44,612 nt of DNA. Source: Bacteroidetes bacterium UBA6183. Lineage in GTDB: Bacteria > Bacteroidota > Bacteroidia > UKL13-3. This document shows, one piece after another, positions 35,001 to 43,101 of the stretch. The stretch is taken from the NCBI GenBank assembly GCA_002422865.1, contig DITN01000097.1:56684-101295 (forward strand). The letters run 5' to 3'. Position 1 is the stretch's first letter; each line of letters begins with the position of its first letter. Below the pieces are notes generated by a model. It saw nothing but the letters and a program-made list of their open reading frames with translations. It did not search any database and was not told the DNA's origin. The position numbers and the translations under genes are program-made.

Positions 35001-35438
35001 ACGATATTTAATATGGAAATTTCTGTAATGATGACCGGGGTTGGTATCATTGCTTTGGCAGGTATTGTGGTGCGTAATGGTATATTATTAGTAGAGTTCA
35101 CTGAAATACTGATTAAGGATGGTGTACCACTAAGAGAAGCTATTATTGATGCCGGTCGTACACGTATGACTCCGGTATTATTAACAGCAACGGCAACCAT
35201 GCTAGGTTTGGTTCCTTTGGCCGTTGGTTTAAATATAGATTTTGCTTCGTTATTAAGTACAGGTAATCCAAAGATTTTCTTTGGTGGTGATAGTGTGGCT
35301 TTCTGGGGACCTTTATCATGGACCATGATATTTGGTTTAGCATTTGCCACCTTCCTTACATTAATTTTAGTCCCTGTCATGTTATACCTATCAGAAGGAT
35401 TAAAATTAAGATTAAAAGCAAAACGCGAAATGAAATAA
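32067..35438 (+). CDS. RND (AcrB/HAE1-type) efflux permease
   Basis: The 1123-residue inner-membrane pump has the two-fold RND repeat. The proton-relay Asp pair lies in the fourth helix (GIVVDDAIVVVENTHRIF), and the second half repeats the fold (GIVVRNGILLVEF). The periplasmic porter segments include YPGTSPTDMEQLVTKQIE and YPGVEELKSDVQSN. Between the halves is an extra stretch of about 100 residues (KTHEEEQKNRENKKG, then two hydrophobic helices), a feature I associate with Bacteroidota members. The Asp pair points to drug or organic compound efflux rather than metal export. It closes the TetR-led operon. Confidence 0.93.
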   Translation: MHDTNKEFKPSSWSIDNKTSIYIITIIITLAGLFSYNKLPKEQFPEVKFPSILITTIYPGTSPTDMEQLVTKQIEKQIKTIVGVKKVKSNSVQDFSVINVEFNTDQNVDLALQRVKDAVDKAKNDLPKNLPEDPQVRDIDVSQMPIMQVHVSGDYPLDKLKRYAEDLQDEIEGLKEITEAKLVGALEREIQVNVDMYKAQVANITFMDIENAIKYENMTISGGLIDMDGLKRAISVKGEYRDPSKIGDIVIRGSTGAVVYLKDIAEIKDAYEEKESYARLEGKNVISLNVIKRSGENLISASDKIREISDRLSKEKFPPDLKVTITGDQSEKTRVTLHDLINTIVIGFILVTVILMFFMGTTNAIFVAMSVPLSCAVAFMVFPAIGFKLNFIVLFSFLLALGIVVDDAIVVVENTHRIFANGKMPIKKAAKLAAGEVFLPVFSGTMTTLAPFIPLAFWQGVIGKFMFYLPITLIVTLLASLVVAYIINPVFAVDFMKTHEEEQKNRENKKGYKVTAIVFGVVALLSYLSGNIGLGNFAIIMFGLYSLNRFVFWKWIQKFQESIWPRFQDFYKGIMEWALQKNRPIWLLVGTFGLFIFTFLLVAIVKPKVVFFPKADPNFIYTYITLPTGTSAAYTDSITQIVEERVTKVVGTDNPIVESIISNVAVGANDPSQFEYNFSPTPHLGKVTVAFVEFGKRDGESTSKYLDLIREVTKGIAGAEVIVEQESSGPPTGKPIAIEIKGDDINQLTQVSADLKRYLDSLAYPGVEELKSDVQSNKPELVVVIDRERANREGISTAQIGGELRTAIFGKEVSKLKDANDEYPIQIRYKENQRNSIDAIMNLTITYRDMNMGGQIRQIPLSSVASVKYGNTFGGIKRLDDQPMVTLSSNVLNGYNANDIVGKMAKAIKRYNFPSGVVAKMGGEQEEQAETGAFLGTALLISFGLIFLILVTQFNSISKPIIILSEILLSLIGVFLGFTIFNMEISVMMTGVGIIALAGIVVRNGILLVEFTEILIKDGVPLREAIIDAGRTRMTPVLLTATATMLGLVPLAVGLNIDFASLLSTGNPKIFFGGDSVAFWGPLSWTMIFGLAFATFLTLILVPVMLYLSEGLKLRLKAKREMK

Positions 35439-35522
35439 ACAAGCAAAATATTTAATGAAGCATTATTTTTATGAAATGATTAGATTGCCTTAAAAAGTCA
35501 TAAAAAAAATACAAAAAAATAC

Positions 35523-35552
35523 TTGCTAAATTCAGCTTTTGTCTTACCTTTG
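35523..35552 (+). promoter_or_regulatory. Canonical Bacteroidota promoter upstream of a possible small RNA
   Basis: TTG (35523-35525), a 19-base spacer, then TACCTTTG (35545-35552), an exact match to the phylum's consensus. Confidence 0.75.
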
Positions 35553-35557
35553 TTATG

Positions 35558-35677
35558 CGTTTCAGATGCAACTGACCGCAACATTAATTCGATTTAAAAT
35601 ATTGCATCTTTGAGTAGAGGTGCAATTTGTTTCATAGGCTAGGGTGAGCCCCGGAGAAATCCGGGGTTTCGCTTTTT
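35558..35677 (+). ncRNA. Putative small RNA or leader RNA upstream of the ArsC-like gene
   Basis: About 120 bases lie between a canonical promoter and a hairpin, with no open frame of note. They contain a stem ATTGCATCT / AGA-GG-TGCAAT (35601-35626) and end in CCCCGGA-GAAA-TCCGGGG followed by TTTCGCTTTTT. It could be a free small RNA or a 5' leader with a terminator that controls the ArsC-like gene 59 bases later. I match it to no known riboswitch with confidence. The 298-base gap holds nothing else. Confidence 0.45.
35648..35677 (+). terminator. Rho-independent terminator-like hairpin
   Basis: A 7-bp GC-rich stem with a GAAA tetraloop is followed by TTTCGCTTTTT, 59 bases before the next gene. 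Confidence 0.65.
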
Positions 35678-35736
35678 AAAGGGTTCAACTTCACGCCTTA
35701 ATTTTTAAAATCAAATTTTCCTTTTATTATTACCAA

Positions 35737-36078
35737 ATGAAAATGGTAATCTATCATAACCCAAGATGCAGCAAAAGCAGGGAAGCTCTTGCTCTGTTGA
35801 AGGAGCAAAACCTAGATGTAGAAGTTATTGAATACCTGAAAGACGCACCCTCAGAAAAACAATTGAAGGAGTTGATTGAAGTATTGGGTATCAAACCCAT
35901 TCAATTAATACGTAACAAGGAAGAGGCGTTTAAACCTTACAAGGACCAAAAACTTACTGATAAACAATACATTTCCTTAATGGTAAAGTTTCCGGTTTTA
36001 ATAGAAAGACCGATAGTTATTAAAGGTAAAAAAGCAATTGTTGGCCGACCACCCCAACTCATTCTCGACATTTTATAA
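35737..36078 (+). CDS. arsC: ArsC-family thioredoxin-like reductase
   Basis: The 113-residue protein has the ArsC fold signature with Cys 11 in HNPRCSKSREAL, a LKDAPSEKQLKEL linker, LIRNKEEAFK and the late IERPIVIKGKKAIVGRPP block with the conserved arginines. Family members reduce arsenate with glutathione or glutaredoxin, and relatives (YffB, Spx) do not. No arsenite pump or ArsR regulator is nearby, so the arsenate role is not supported by context. The start follows a GTTTCC-like purine-poor leader typical of this phylum. Confidence 0.85.
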   Translation: MKMVIYHNPRCSKSREALALLKEQNLDVEVIEYLKDAPSEKQLKELIEVLGIKPIQLIRNKEEAFKPYKDQKLTDKQYISLMVKFPVLIERPIVIKGKKAIVGRPPQLILDIL

Positions 36079-36160
36079 GGTAATTGCACCCTTTGTGTAA
36101 TCATTACCAAATTGTAAAAAACTTAAATATATATTCGAGCAAACAGTTAAAACTGAATTT

Positions 36161-37759
36161 ATGATTGATATGAAAAAAACAACTTTAATACTAGCACTTG
36201 TTGCACAAACCATGTTGGTTTTTGCACAAAAAAATGCTCCGGAAAATTGGTTTAACCTCGACCCTAAACATAATAAAATTAACGGGGTGAGCACAGAAAG
36301 AACATATGATGAATTGTTGAAGGGTAAAAGTGGCCAAAAAGTTATAGTGGCTGTAATTGACGGTGGGACAGAAGTTATTCATGAGGATTTAAAAAGAGTG
36401 ATTTGGGTAAACGCGCGTGAAATTCCCAATAACAATATTGATGATGACAACAATGGTTATGTAGATGACGTAAATGGTTGGAACTTTATTGGTGGCCAAG
36501 CAGAGAATGTGGCGGAAGATAACTTGGAAGTTACGCGTTTATACAAACAACTAAAAGCACGTTACGAAAAAGTAGATACCAATAGTTTAGATGGTGTAGA
36601 AAAAGAAAATTATGCTTTTTACAAAAAGGTAAAGGCAACATACAGCAAAGGTTACAACGAGTATGCGATGTATAACAATATTTACAGTTCGCTCGAAAAA
36701 GGTGTAACTTCTTTAACAAAAAGTCTAGGTAAAGATTCATTAAGTATGGCCGAATTTAAAGCCTATAAACCGGCTGATATGAATGAGGCCATGGCTCAAA
36801 ATAGCATCAGCAAAACGTTTGAATCAAGTAAGAAAAACTATGTTGTAATCAGTAAATTTGGTAAAGGATTACAAGGTGCAAAAGAGCAAATTAGCAAGTT
36901 TGTTGATTACCACTATAACCTCGATTTTGACTCGCGAAACATTGTTGGAGATAACTATGAAGTGGTATCTGAACGTTATTATGGCAACAACAGGGTAAGT
37001 GCTCCTAATGGCGAGCATGGAACACACGTGGCCGGTATTATTGCGGCAGATAGAAATAATGGTATGGGAATAAAGGGTGTTTCAGACCATGCTGAAATAA
37101 TGGTATTACGTGTAGTACCTGATGGTGATGAACGTGATAAAGATGTTGCAAATGCAATTCGTTATGCAGTTGATAATGGTGCGAAGGTTGTTAATATGAG
37201 CTTTGGAAAGGCATTCTCTCCATACAAAGATGCCGTTGATGAAGCTATTCTTTATGCCCAATCTAAAGATGTACTTTTGGTGCACGCAGCAGGTAACGAC
37301 CACAAAAATCTTGAGGTAGAAAACAATTATCCTAATGATAAAATAACCAACTACACTGCTTCTAATTGGATTGAAGTGGGTGCATCAAACTGGAAAAAGA
37401 AAAAATTAATTCCTGCTGAGTTTAGTAATTATGGTAAACAAAGTGTTGATGTGTTTGCTCCGGGTGTAGATATCAACTCTTGTATTCCTGAGAGTAAATA
37501 TGCAAGCTTTAACGGAACTAGTATGGCAAGCCCTGTAACTGCAGGTGTAGCAGCTGTAATACGCAGTTATTATCCTGAATTAACTGCTGCCGAGGTTAAA
37601 GAAATCATCTTGCAATCGGCTGTAAAAGTGAAAGGTAAAGTACAAGTACCCGGCACTAAAAAGAAAGTTAAAATGACTGAACTTTGTGTATCTGGAGGTC
37701 TTGTAAATTTATACGAAGCCGTTAAACTAGCCGAAGTAAAAATGCAAAACAGAAAATAA
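36161..37759 (+). CDS. S8 subtilisin-like serine protease, exported
   Basis: The 532-residue protein has a signal peptide (KKTTLILALVAQTMLVFAQ) and the catalytic triad Asp 67 (VAVIDGGTEV), His 286 (NGEHGTHVAGI) and Ser 454 (FNGTSMASPVTAG), with oxyanion Asn 379 (AAGND). The Asp and His are separated by about 220 residues, far more than in small subtilisins, by a helical insert rich in Lys and Tyr (about 115-275). No T9SS sorting domain follows the catalytic part, so it probably stays in the periplasm. The ATG at 36170 is an alternative start. It is followed by a terminator. Confidence 0.92.
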   Translation: MIDMKKTTLILALVAQTMLVFAQKNAPENWFNLDPKHNKINGVSTERTYDELLKGKSGQKVIVAVIDGGTEVIHEDLKRVIWVNAREIPNNNIDDDNNGYVDDVNGWNFIGGQAENVAEDNLEVTRLYKQLKARYEKVDTNSLDGVEKENYAFYKKVKATYSKGYNEYAMYNNIYSSLEKGVTSLTKSLGKDSLSMAEFKAYKPADMNEAMAQNSISKTFESSKKNYVVISKFGKGLQGAKEQISKFVDYHYNLDFDSRNIVGDNYEVVSERYYGNNRVSAPNGEHGTHVAGIIAADRNNGMGIKGVSDHAEIMVLRVVPDGDERDKDVANAIRYAVDNGAKVVNMSFGKAFSPYKDAVDEAILYAQSKDVLLVHAAGNDHKNLEVENNYPNDKITNYTASNWIEVGASNWKKKKLIPAEFSNYGKQSVDVFAPGVDINSCIPESKYASFNGTSMASPVTAGVAAVIRSYYPELTAAEVKEIILQSAVKVKGKVQVPGTKKKVKMTELCVSGGLVNLYEAVKLAEVKMQNRK

Positions 37760-37778
37760 TTCGTTTTTAATAGACAAG

Positions 37779-37813
37779 AAGGCCGTGAGCATATTTTGCT
37801 CACGGCCTTTTTT
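37779..37813. terminator. Bidirectional terminator between the S8 protease and DUF2238 genes
   Basis: A 13-bp stem (AAGGCCGTGAGCA / TGCTCACGGCCTT, small loop) is flanked by A and T runs between two convergent genes. Confidence 0.85.
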
Positions 37814-37832
37814 ATGAAGTTAGTTTGTTTAA

Positions 37833-38471
37833 TTATTTATGTAGTAACTTTTTTAAGTTTGTGGCTATGACCATGATTAAGATTGCTCCGCTTAATGCCA
37901 ACGCCATGTCTTTTTGCGCATCCCAAACATCACCTTGTGTGCCTAAATATGCAGCTCCTTGGTGTGTAAAAAATACATCGGCAACAAGCCATTCTATAAT
38001 TTCGTAAGCACCACTAAAACTCATGGTAATTTCAATGGGTAAAGTCCAACAAACCCAATTTGGCCAATCAAACCAGTTTTTAAAATAATCGCGTAAAGGA
38101 TAGCCTAATAAAAATCCGAAACTAAAATGAACAATTCTATCGTAGTGATTCCTTTCCAAATCTAATACATCCTTAATCAAATAACCTAGCGGGTTTTCAG
38201 CATAAGTATACATTGCGCCATAAATATGCAGCATGGTATAAATAAAAATAAGGGTATAACTTAAATCGCTAAACTTAAATTTTTTGTAGGTTAATGTAAG
38301 TGTAACCAATGCAATAATGGTAAGTATGTTTTCTATTACCCAATTGGCTAAATCAGCTGTAAAAAATAAGGTATAGGCCCAAAATAGGAGGAAGGTAACA
38401 AAGTAAACTTTTAATAAGTTATTTTGATTAAAAGCCGTTCGTTGTGTTGATGATGCAGTACTAAATTGCAT
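37833..38471 (-). CDS. DUF2238 (YjdF-type) inner-membrane protein
   Basis: The 212-residue protein has about six membrane segments and the family signatures HYDRIVHFSFGFLLGYPLRD, EIIEWLVADVFF and GTQGDVWDAQKDMALALSGA. The biochemical role of the family is unknown. The conserved Asp/His/Glu residues in membrane helices suggest an enzyme or transporter. Its start is 2 bases after the stop of the TPR gene, so it closes the TonB-TPR-DUF2238 operon. Confidence 0.87.
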   Translation of the reverse strand: MQFSTASSTQRTAFNQNNLLKVYFVTFLLFWAYTLFFTADLANWVIENILTIIALVTLTLTYKKFKFSDLSYTLIFIYTMLHIYGAMYTYAENPLGYLIKDVLDLERNHYDRIVHFSFGFLLGYPLRDYFKNWFDWPNWVCWTLPIEITMSFSGAYEIIEWLVADVFFTHQGAAYLGTQGDVWDAQKDMALALSGAILIMVIATNLKKLLHK

Positions 38472-38473
38472 AA

Positions 38474-39670
38474 TTATTTAATAAGTAAATCAATGTAAGT
38501 TCTTAATCGTGTTCTGTCTGTTCTGCTTAACTCTGCAAATTGTGCGTACGAGTCTTGGTGAAATAAGGAGAATAGAACGTAACAATCTAAGTATCCTTTT
38601 TGTTGCATTTCTCTTGCAGTTTTAAAATGGTCTTCAGGTGCTTGTTTAAGCATCTGCTCCCAGCAATAAACCTCAAGGTATTTTTGTTTGGTTACAGGGT
38701 TATCTTTTATAATTCCTGTTTTCTTATCGTAGTAAGCGGTATCAAATTTACTTTTAGCATCTACGTAAAATTTCCACGATGCATTTTTGGGTTCTGCTAA
38801 AGGTATTTTGTTTGATAACGTTGGAAAAATATCGCGATAAATCCATCCCCTATCAAATTTTTTCCCTTTGCGCTCGGTTAAGGCTTCTAGTTTACTAAAC
38901 ATGGCAACGTCAGGGTACAATAACAAACTTTGAATGCACTCTTCTATGGCTTCATCATCGGCATCTATATTTGCCAGCGCATCAACTAAAAACTTTCTGG
39001 CCTCTACCATGGTGGGCTCAACTTTTATGGCGTTTCTAAAATAGGCTGCTGCAGTTATATAGTCTTTAAGCATGTAATAACTATCACCTAAATATAAACG
39101 TGCTTGATAAAAGTTAGAGTCGATACCTACTGCAATTTGGTATTGTTTAGCAGCTTCGGTATAGCTGCCTTTGCCAAAATGCCTTTCTGCTATTTGAAAA
39201 TGATAATAGGCCGTATCCGATATTTGGGTGTCTACTTTTTTATCGTATAAATAGTTTCTTAAATAAATAGAAGGATAGTAAGCATACTCGTTTTTTAGGG
39301 TAGCCTCTTTACAGATATCCATGTATTTGTCGTAGTAAATTCGTGATGGCTTAATAGACGAAAATAACTCTGTTAAAGCTTGGGTCATACTGTCTGACCC
39401 TCCGGTTACGGTGATGTTAAAGTTTTTATCGGAGCGCTTATAAAAGCTATATCTACTTGCGCCAAACTTGGCATATTCATTCCAAACTGTTGCATAGTAG
39501 GGATGCTCATCGGCTAGTTGACGATAGATTTTTTCGGCCGCATCATACTTGTTTTGCTCAGTTAGTTTTTGGGCTTTCTCTAATTTTTTAATGGTTTTTG
39601 GGTCTAAATCGGCAAATGCAAATTGGCATGTGGCCAACAATAAAATTAATAGGTTAAAAATATTCTTCAT
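38474..39670 (-). CDS. Exported TPR protein
   Basis: The 398-residue protein has a signal peptide (IFNLLILLLATCQFAFA) and several TPR units, clearest at about 155-245 (AERHFGKGSYTEAAKQYQIAV, ARLYLGDSYYMLKDYITAAAYFRNAI, ARKFLVDALANIDADDEAIEECI). It probably acts as a periplasmic protein-binding scaffold. It lies 5 bases after the TonB-type gene and 2 before DUF2238. The partner is unknown. Confidence 0.82.
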   Translation of the reverse strand: MKNIFNLLILLLATCQFAFADLDPKTIKKLEKAQKLTEQNKYDAAEKIYRQLADEHPYYATVWNEYAKFGASRYSFYKRSDKNFNITVTGGSDSMTQALTELFSSIKPSRIYYDKYMDICKEATLKNEYAYYPSIYLRNYLYDKKVDTQISDTAYYHFQIAERHFGKGSYTEAAKQYQIAVGIDSNFYQARLYLGDSYYMLKDYITAAAYFRNAIKVEPTMVEARKFLVDALANIDADDEAIEECIQSLLLYPDVAMFSKLEALTERKGKKFDRGWIYRDIFPTLSNKIPLAEPKNASWKFYVDAKSKFDTAYYDKKTGIIKDNPVTKQKYLEVYCWEQMLKQAPEDHFKTAREMQQKGYLDCYVLFSLFHQDSYAQFAELSRTDRTRLRTYIDLLIK

Positions 39671-39675
39671 AGATG

Positions 39676-40512
39676 TTAAATTTTAAAGTGAATCGGTAGA
39701 GTATATAATACTCTAACAGGTTTTCCATTTTGTTTGCCTGGTTTCCAATTTGGCATTGCTTTTACAACTCTTAAGGCCTCTTCGTCAAAGCCCCAACCCG
39801 CTTTCTTCAGAATTTCGACATTGCCAATGCTACCATCACTTTCTACAATAAACTGAGTGATTACTTTTGCTTCAATATTGTTTTCCTCTGCCATAGAAGG
39901 GTAAACGATACTCTCAGATAAATAGGCCATAAGATCGCCATTAAACTCCGGCATCTGCTCTGCAAACGTGACAGTAATATCATCGGGTTTATTTTTGGGT
40001 TTACTTAATAGAGCGTCATCTACACCATTAGGATCTGATTCTACTATGTCTTGATTATATATGACTTCTTTACTTACAGTCATTTCATCAGGAATAATTA
40101 CGTATGTTATTTGTTTATTGTATAACTTAAATCCAATAGCGATTTTATGTTGGGCACTTACTGCTTGTCCTTTTACTTTTGCCGGAGTCCATTTGGGCAT
40201 TAAGGCAATTACTCTTTTTACTTCATTGCACAACTCTGGGTGTTTATTGTTGGTGCAGTTAATGTTGCTTATTTTCCCATCTTTTGATACCACAACTGTT
40301 ACTTCAATAATACCTTGTTGCTTTTTGTTTAATGCTTCTTGCGGGTATTGGGTTTGAGTTAAAATAAAGTTTTCGAGTGCCGTTTCACCTCCTGTATATT
40401 GTGGTTTGATGTCAACTCTTTGGTAAACAGAGTCAGGTTTTGTTTGAGCAGATATTTGTTTTGTTACGGTTATTGCCGCGCACAGCAACAACCCTAAGAG
40501 TAGTTTTTTCAT
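39676..40512 (-). CDS. Protein with two TonB C-terminal domains
   Basis: The 278-residue protein has a signal peptide (KLLLGLLLCAAITV up to SAQ) and two TonB_C domains: about 40-130 (YPQEALNKKQQGIIEVTVVV, VIALMPKWTPAKVKGQAV) and about 185-278 (YPSMAEENNIEAKVITQFIV, VVKAMPNWKPGKQNGKPVRV). It has no N-terminal membrane anchor or Pro-rich spacer, so it is not a classical TonB that drives outer-membrane receptors. It is more likely a periplasmic protein using the fold for protein or peptidoglycan binding. It starts the operon with the TPR and DUF2238 genes. Confidence 0.85.
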   Translation of the reverse strand: MKKLLLGLLLCAAITVTKQISAQTKPDSVYQRVDIKPQYTGGETALENFILTQTQYPQEALNKKQQGIIEVTVVVSKDGKISNINCTNNKHPELCNEVKRVIALMPKWTPAKVKGQAVSAQHKIAIGFKLYNKQITYVIIPDEMTVSKEVIYNQDIVESDPNGVDDALLSKPKNKPDDITVTFAEQMPEFNGDLMAYLSESIVYPSMAEENNIEAKVITQFIVESDGSIGNVEILKKAGWGFDEEALRVVKAMPNWKPGKQNGKPVRVLYTLPIHFKI

Positions 40513-40540
40513 ATTACAATATATGTGAACCCCTCAAATA

Positions 40541-40578
40541 AAAAAAGCGTCCCGAGCTTATTCTCGGGACGCTTTTTA
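40541..40578 (-). terminator. Terminator of the aconitase gene
   Basis: A stem AAAAGCGTCCCGAG / CTCGGGACGCTTTT with a 6-base loop lies 21 bases after the stop. The flanking A and T runs make it usable from both sides. Confidence 0.9.
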
Positions 40579-40598
40579 TGAAAGTTAGTAAGCTTTGG

Positions 40599-42863
40599 TT
40601 ATTTACCTACGCTTGCTCTAATAATGTTTAATGCACCACCGGCTTTAAACCACTCAATTTGTTGTTCGTTGTAAGTGTGATTAACAGTGATGTTTTCTTT
40701 GCTGCCATCTTTGTGTGTTAACACCAACGTTAATGGGGTGTTTGGTGCAAATTCAGTTAATCCTAAAATATCCACTACATCATCTTCTTGAATTTTGTTG
40801 TAGTCTTCTTTATCTGCAAAAGTTAAAGCCAACATACCTTGTTTTTTCAAGTTGGTTTCGTGAATACGGGCAAACGATTTTACCAATACTGCACGTACAC
40901 CTAAATGACGAGGCTCCATAGCAGCATGCTCACGGCTTGAACCTTCACCGTAGTTTTCATCACCCACTACAATACTGCCAATACCTTGTGCTTTGTAAGC
41001 ACGTTGTACTTTAGGTACACTTTGGTATTCTCCGGTTAATTGATTTTTTACCGAATCAGTTTTTTCATTATAAAAATTAACTGCACCAATTAACATGTTG
41101 TTTGAAATGTTATCTAAGTGACCACGGTATTTTAACCATGGGCCAGCCATAGAAATATGGTCAGTTGTACATTTGCCTTTAGCTTTTATTAACAGTTTTA
41201 AACCTGATAAGTTAGTGCCTTCCCAAGCAGCAAATGGATCTAATAATTGTAAACGATCTGAAGTTGGAGAAACAGCAACATTAACACTTGAGCCATCAAC
41301 AGCCGGAGCTTGGTATCCTGCATCTTCAACCGCAAAACCTTTAGCAGGTAATTCATCACCTGTTGGAGGATCTAATTTTACTGCTTCGCCTTTATCGTTA
41401 ATTAACGTATCAGTTATTGGGTTAAATCCTAAATCACCGGAGATGGCAATTGCAGCGACCATTTCAGGTGAAGTTACAAATGCAAAGGTGTTTGGATTGC
41501 CATCAGCACGTTTTGCAAAGTTGCGATTAAACGAATGAACAATGGTATTCTTTTCGCCCTTCTCTGCACCTTCACGGTCCCACATACCGATACATGGACC
41601 ACAAGCATTGGTAAATACTTTTGCATTTAAATCAGTGAACGTTTTTAATAAACCGTCTCTGTCTGCGGTATAACGTACTTGCTCCGAACCCGGATTAATA
41701 CCGAATTGAGCTTTGGTTTTTAATCCTTTTTCAACAGCTTGTTTAGCAATAGATGCAGCACGAGCTAAATCTTCGTATGATGAGTTGGTACATGAGCCAA
41801 TCAATCCCCACTCAACAGTTAAAGGCCAGCTGTTTTTAACAGCTTCTTCTTTCATTTTGCTGATAGGAGTTGCCAAATCCGGAGTAAATGGTCCGTTTAA
41901 GTGTGGCTCTAATGTATCTAAGTTAATTTCTATAATTTGATCGAAGTATGTTTCCGGGTTTGCATACACTTCAGCATCTGCTGTTAAGTGATGTTTGATG
42001 GCATTGGCAGCATCAGCCACTTCAGCACGACCGGTAGCGCGTAAGTAACGCTCCATGCTCTCGTCATAACCAAAAGTTGATGTGGTTGCTCCAATCTCTG
42101 CACCCATGTTACAAATGGTACCTTTACCTGTGCAGCTTAAGCTGGTAGCACCATCACCAAAATATTCAACAATTGCGCCTGTACCACCTTTAACAGTTAA
42201 GATACCGGCTACTTTTAAAATTACATCTTTAGCCGAAGCCCAACCGTTTAATTTTCCGGTTAATTTCACACCAATTAATTTAGGAAATTTTAGTTCCCAA
42301 GGTAAACCTGCCATTACATCACAAGCATCAGCTCCACCCACACCAATGGCAACCATACCTAAACCACCCGCGTTAACAGTGTGCGAGTCGGTTCCAATCA
42401 TCATACCACCCGGAAATGCATAGTTTTCTAAAACTACTTGGTGAATAATACCTGCACCCGGTTTCCAGAATCCGATACCGTATTTGTTAGATACCGAAGC
42501 CAAGAAATCATATACTTCTTTACTTTCTTTATTGGCAAAAGCTAAATCTTCTGCAGCACCCGATTTTGCAGTAATTAAGTGGTCGCAATGCACAGTAGAT
42601 GGCACAGCTACTTTTGGCCTGCCTGCTTGCATAAACTGTAACAAGGCCATTTGTGCAGTTGCATCTTGCATCGCTACACGGTCAGGGTTAAAATCTACGT
42701 AATCTTTACCACGGTTATAAGCAGCAGCTGCATTACCTGCTGTTAAGTGGCTGTATAATATTTTTTCGGTTAAAGTAAGTGGGCGATTTACCACTTTACG
42801 TGCAGCAGCAATGCGCTCATCCATACGAGCGTATACGGCTTTAATCATTTCTAAATCGAACAT
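40599..42863 (-). CDS. Aconitate hydratase (mitochondrial-type)
   Basis: The 754-residue enzyme interconverts citrate and isocitrate in the TCA cycle through a 4Fe-4S cluster. Cluster cysteines are in GSCTNSSYED and in FTNACGPCIGMW. The substrate-binding GTDSHTVNAGGLGMVAIGVGGADA and the C-terminal swivel domain (GDENYGEGSSREHAAMEPRHLG) are intact. The frame extends to 42908, but the ATG at 42863 (MFDLEMIKAVY) gives the usual N-terminus. It is a single gene with its own terminator. Confidence 0.95.
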   Translation of the reverse strand: MFDLEMIKAVYARMDERIAAARKVVNRPLTLTEKILYSHLTAGNAAAAYNRGKDYVDFNPDRVAMQDATAQMALLQFMQAGRPKVAVPSTVHCDHLITAKSGAAEDLAFANKESKEVYDFLASVSNKYGIGFWKPGAGIIHQVVLENYAFPGGMMIGTDSHTVNAGGLGMVAIGVGGADACDVMAGLPWELKFPKLIGVKLTGKLNGWASAKDVILKVAGILTVKGGTGAIVEYFGDGATSLSCTGKGTICNMGAEIGATTSTFGYDESMERYLRATGRAEVADAANAIKHHLTADAEVYANPETYFDQIIEINLDTLEPHLNGPFTPDLATPISKMKEEAVKNSWPLTVEWGLIGSCTNSSYEDLARAASIAKQAVEKGLKTKAQFGINPGSEQVRYTADRDGLLKTFTDLNAKVFTNACGPCIGMWDREGAEKGEKNTIVHSFNRNFAKRADGNPNTFAFVTSPEMVAAIAISGDLGFNPITDTLINDKGEAVKLDPPTGDELPAKGFAVEDAGYQAPAVDGSSVNVAVSPTSDRLQLLDPFAAWEGTNLSGLKLLIKAKGKCTTDHISMAGPWLKYRGHLDNISNNMLIGAVNFYNEKTDSVKNQLTGEYQSVPKVQRAYKAQGIGSIVVGDENYGEGSSREHAAMEPRHLGVRAVLVKSFARIHETNLKKQGMLALTFADKEDYNKIQEDDVVDILGLTEFAPNTPLTLVLTHKDGSKENITVNHTYNEQQIEWFKAGGALNIIRASVGK

Positions 42864-43101
42864 ATTATTTGAGTTATTTTTTAAGTGCAACACTAAATTG
42901 GGCCGCAATTTACAAATAATGCAGGCCTATTGCCACTTTTTGTAAAAATATAATTTGCTAATAATGTATTGGTTTTCATAGGCTTGTTTTGTATTGGTGT
43001 GATTTATAACCATTCTAATTAAAACCACGGTTTATCTGTACTTTTCATTAATTTGCCTCTTTAAATCAACCTATAAATAGGTAATTGTGTAGTGTTAAAT
43101 T

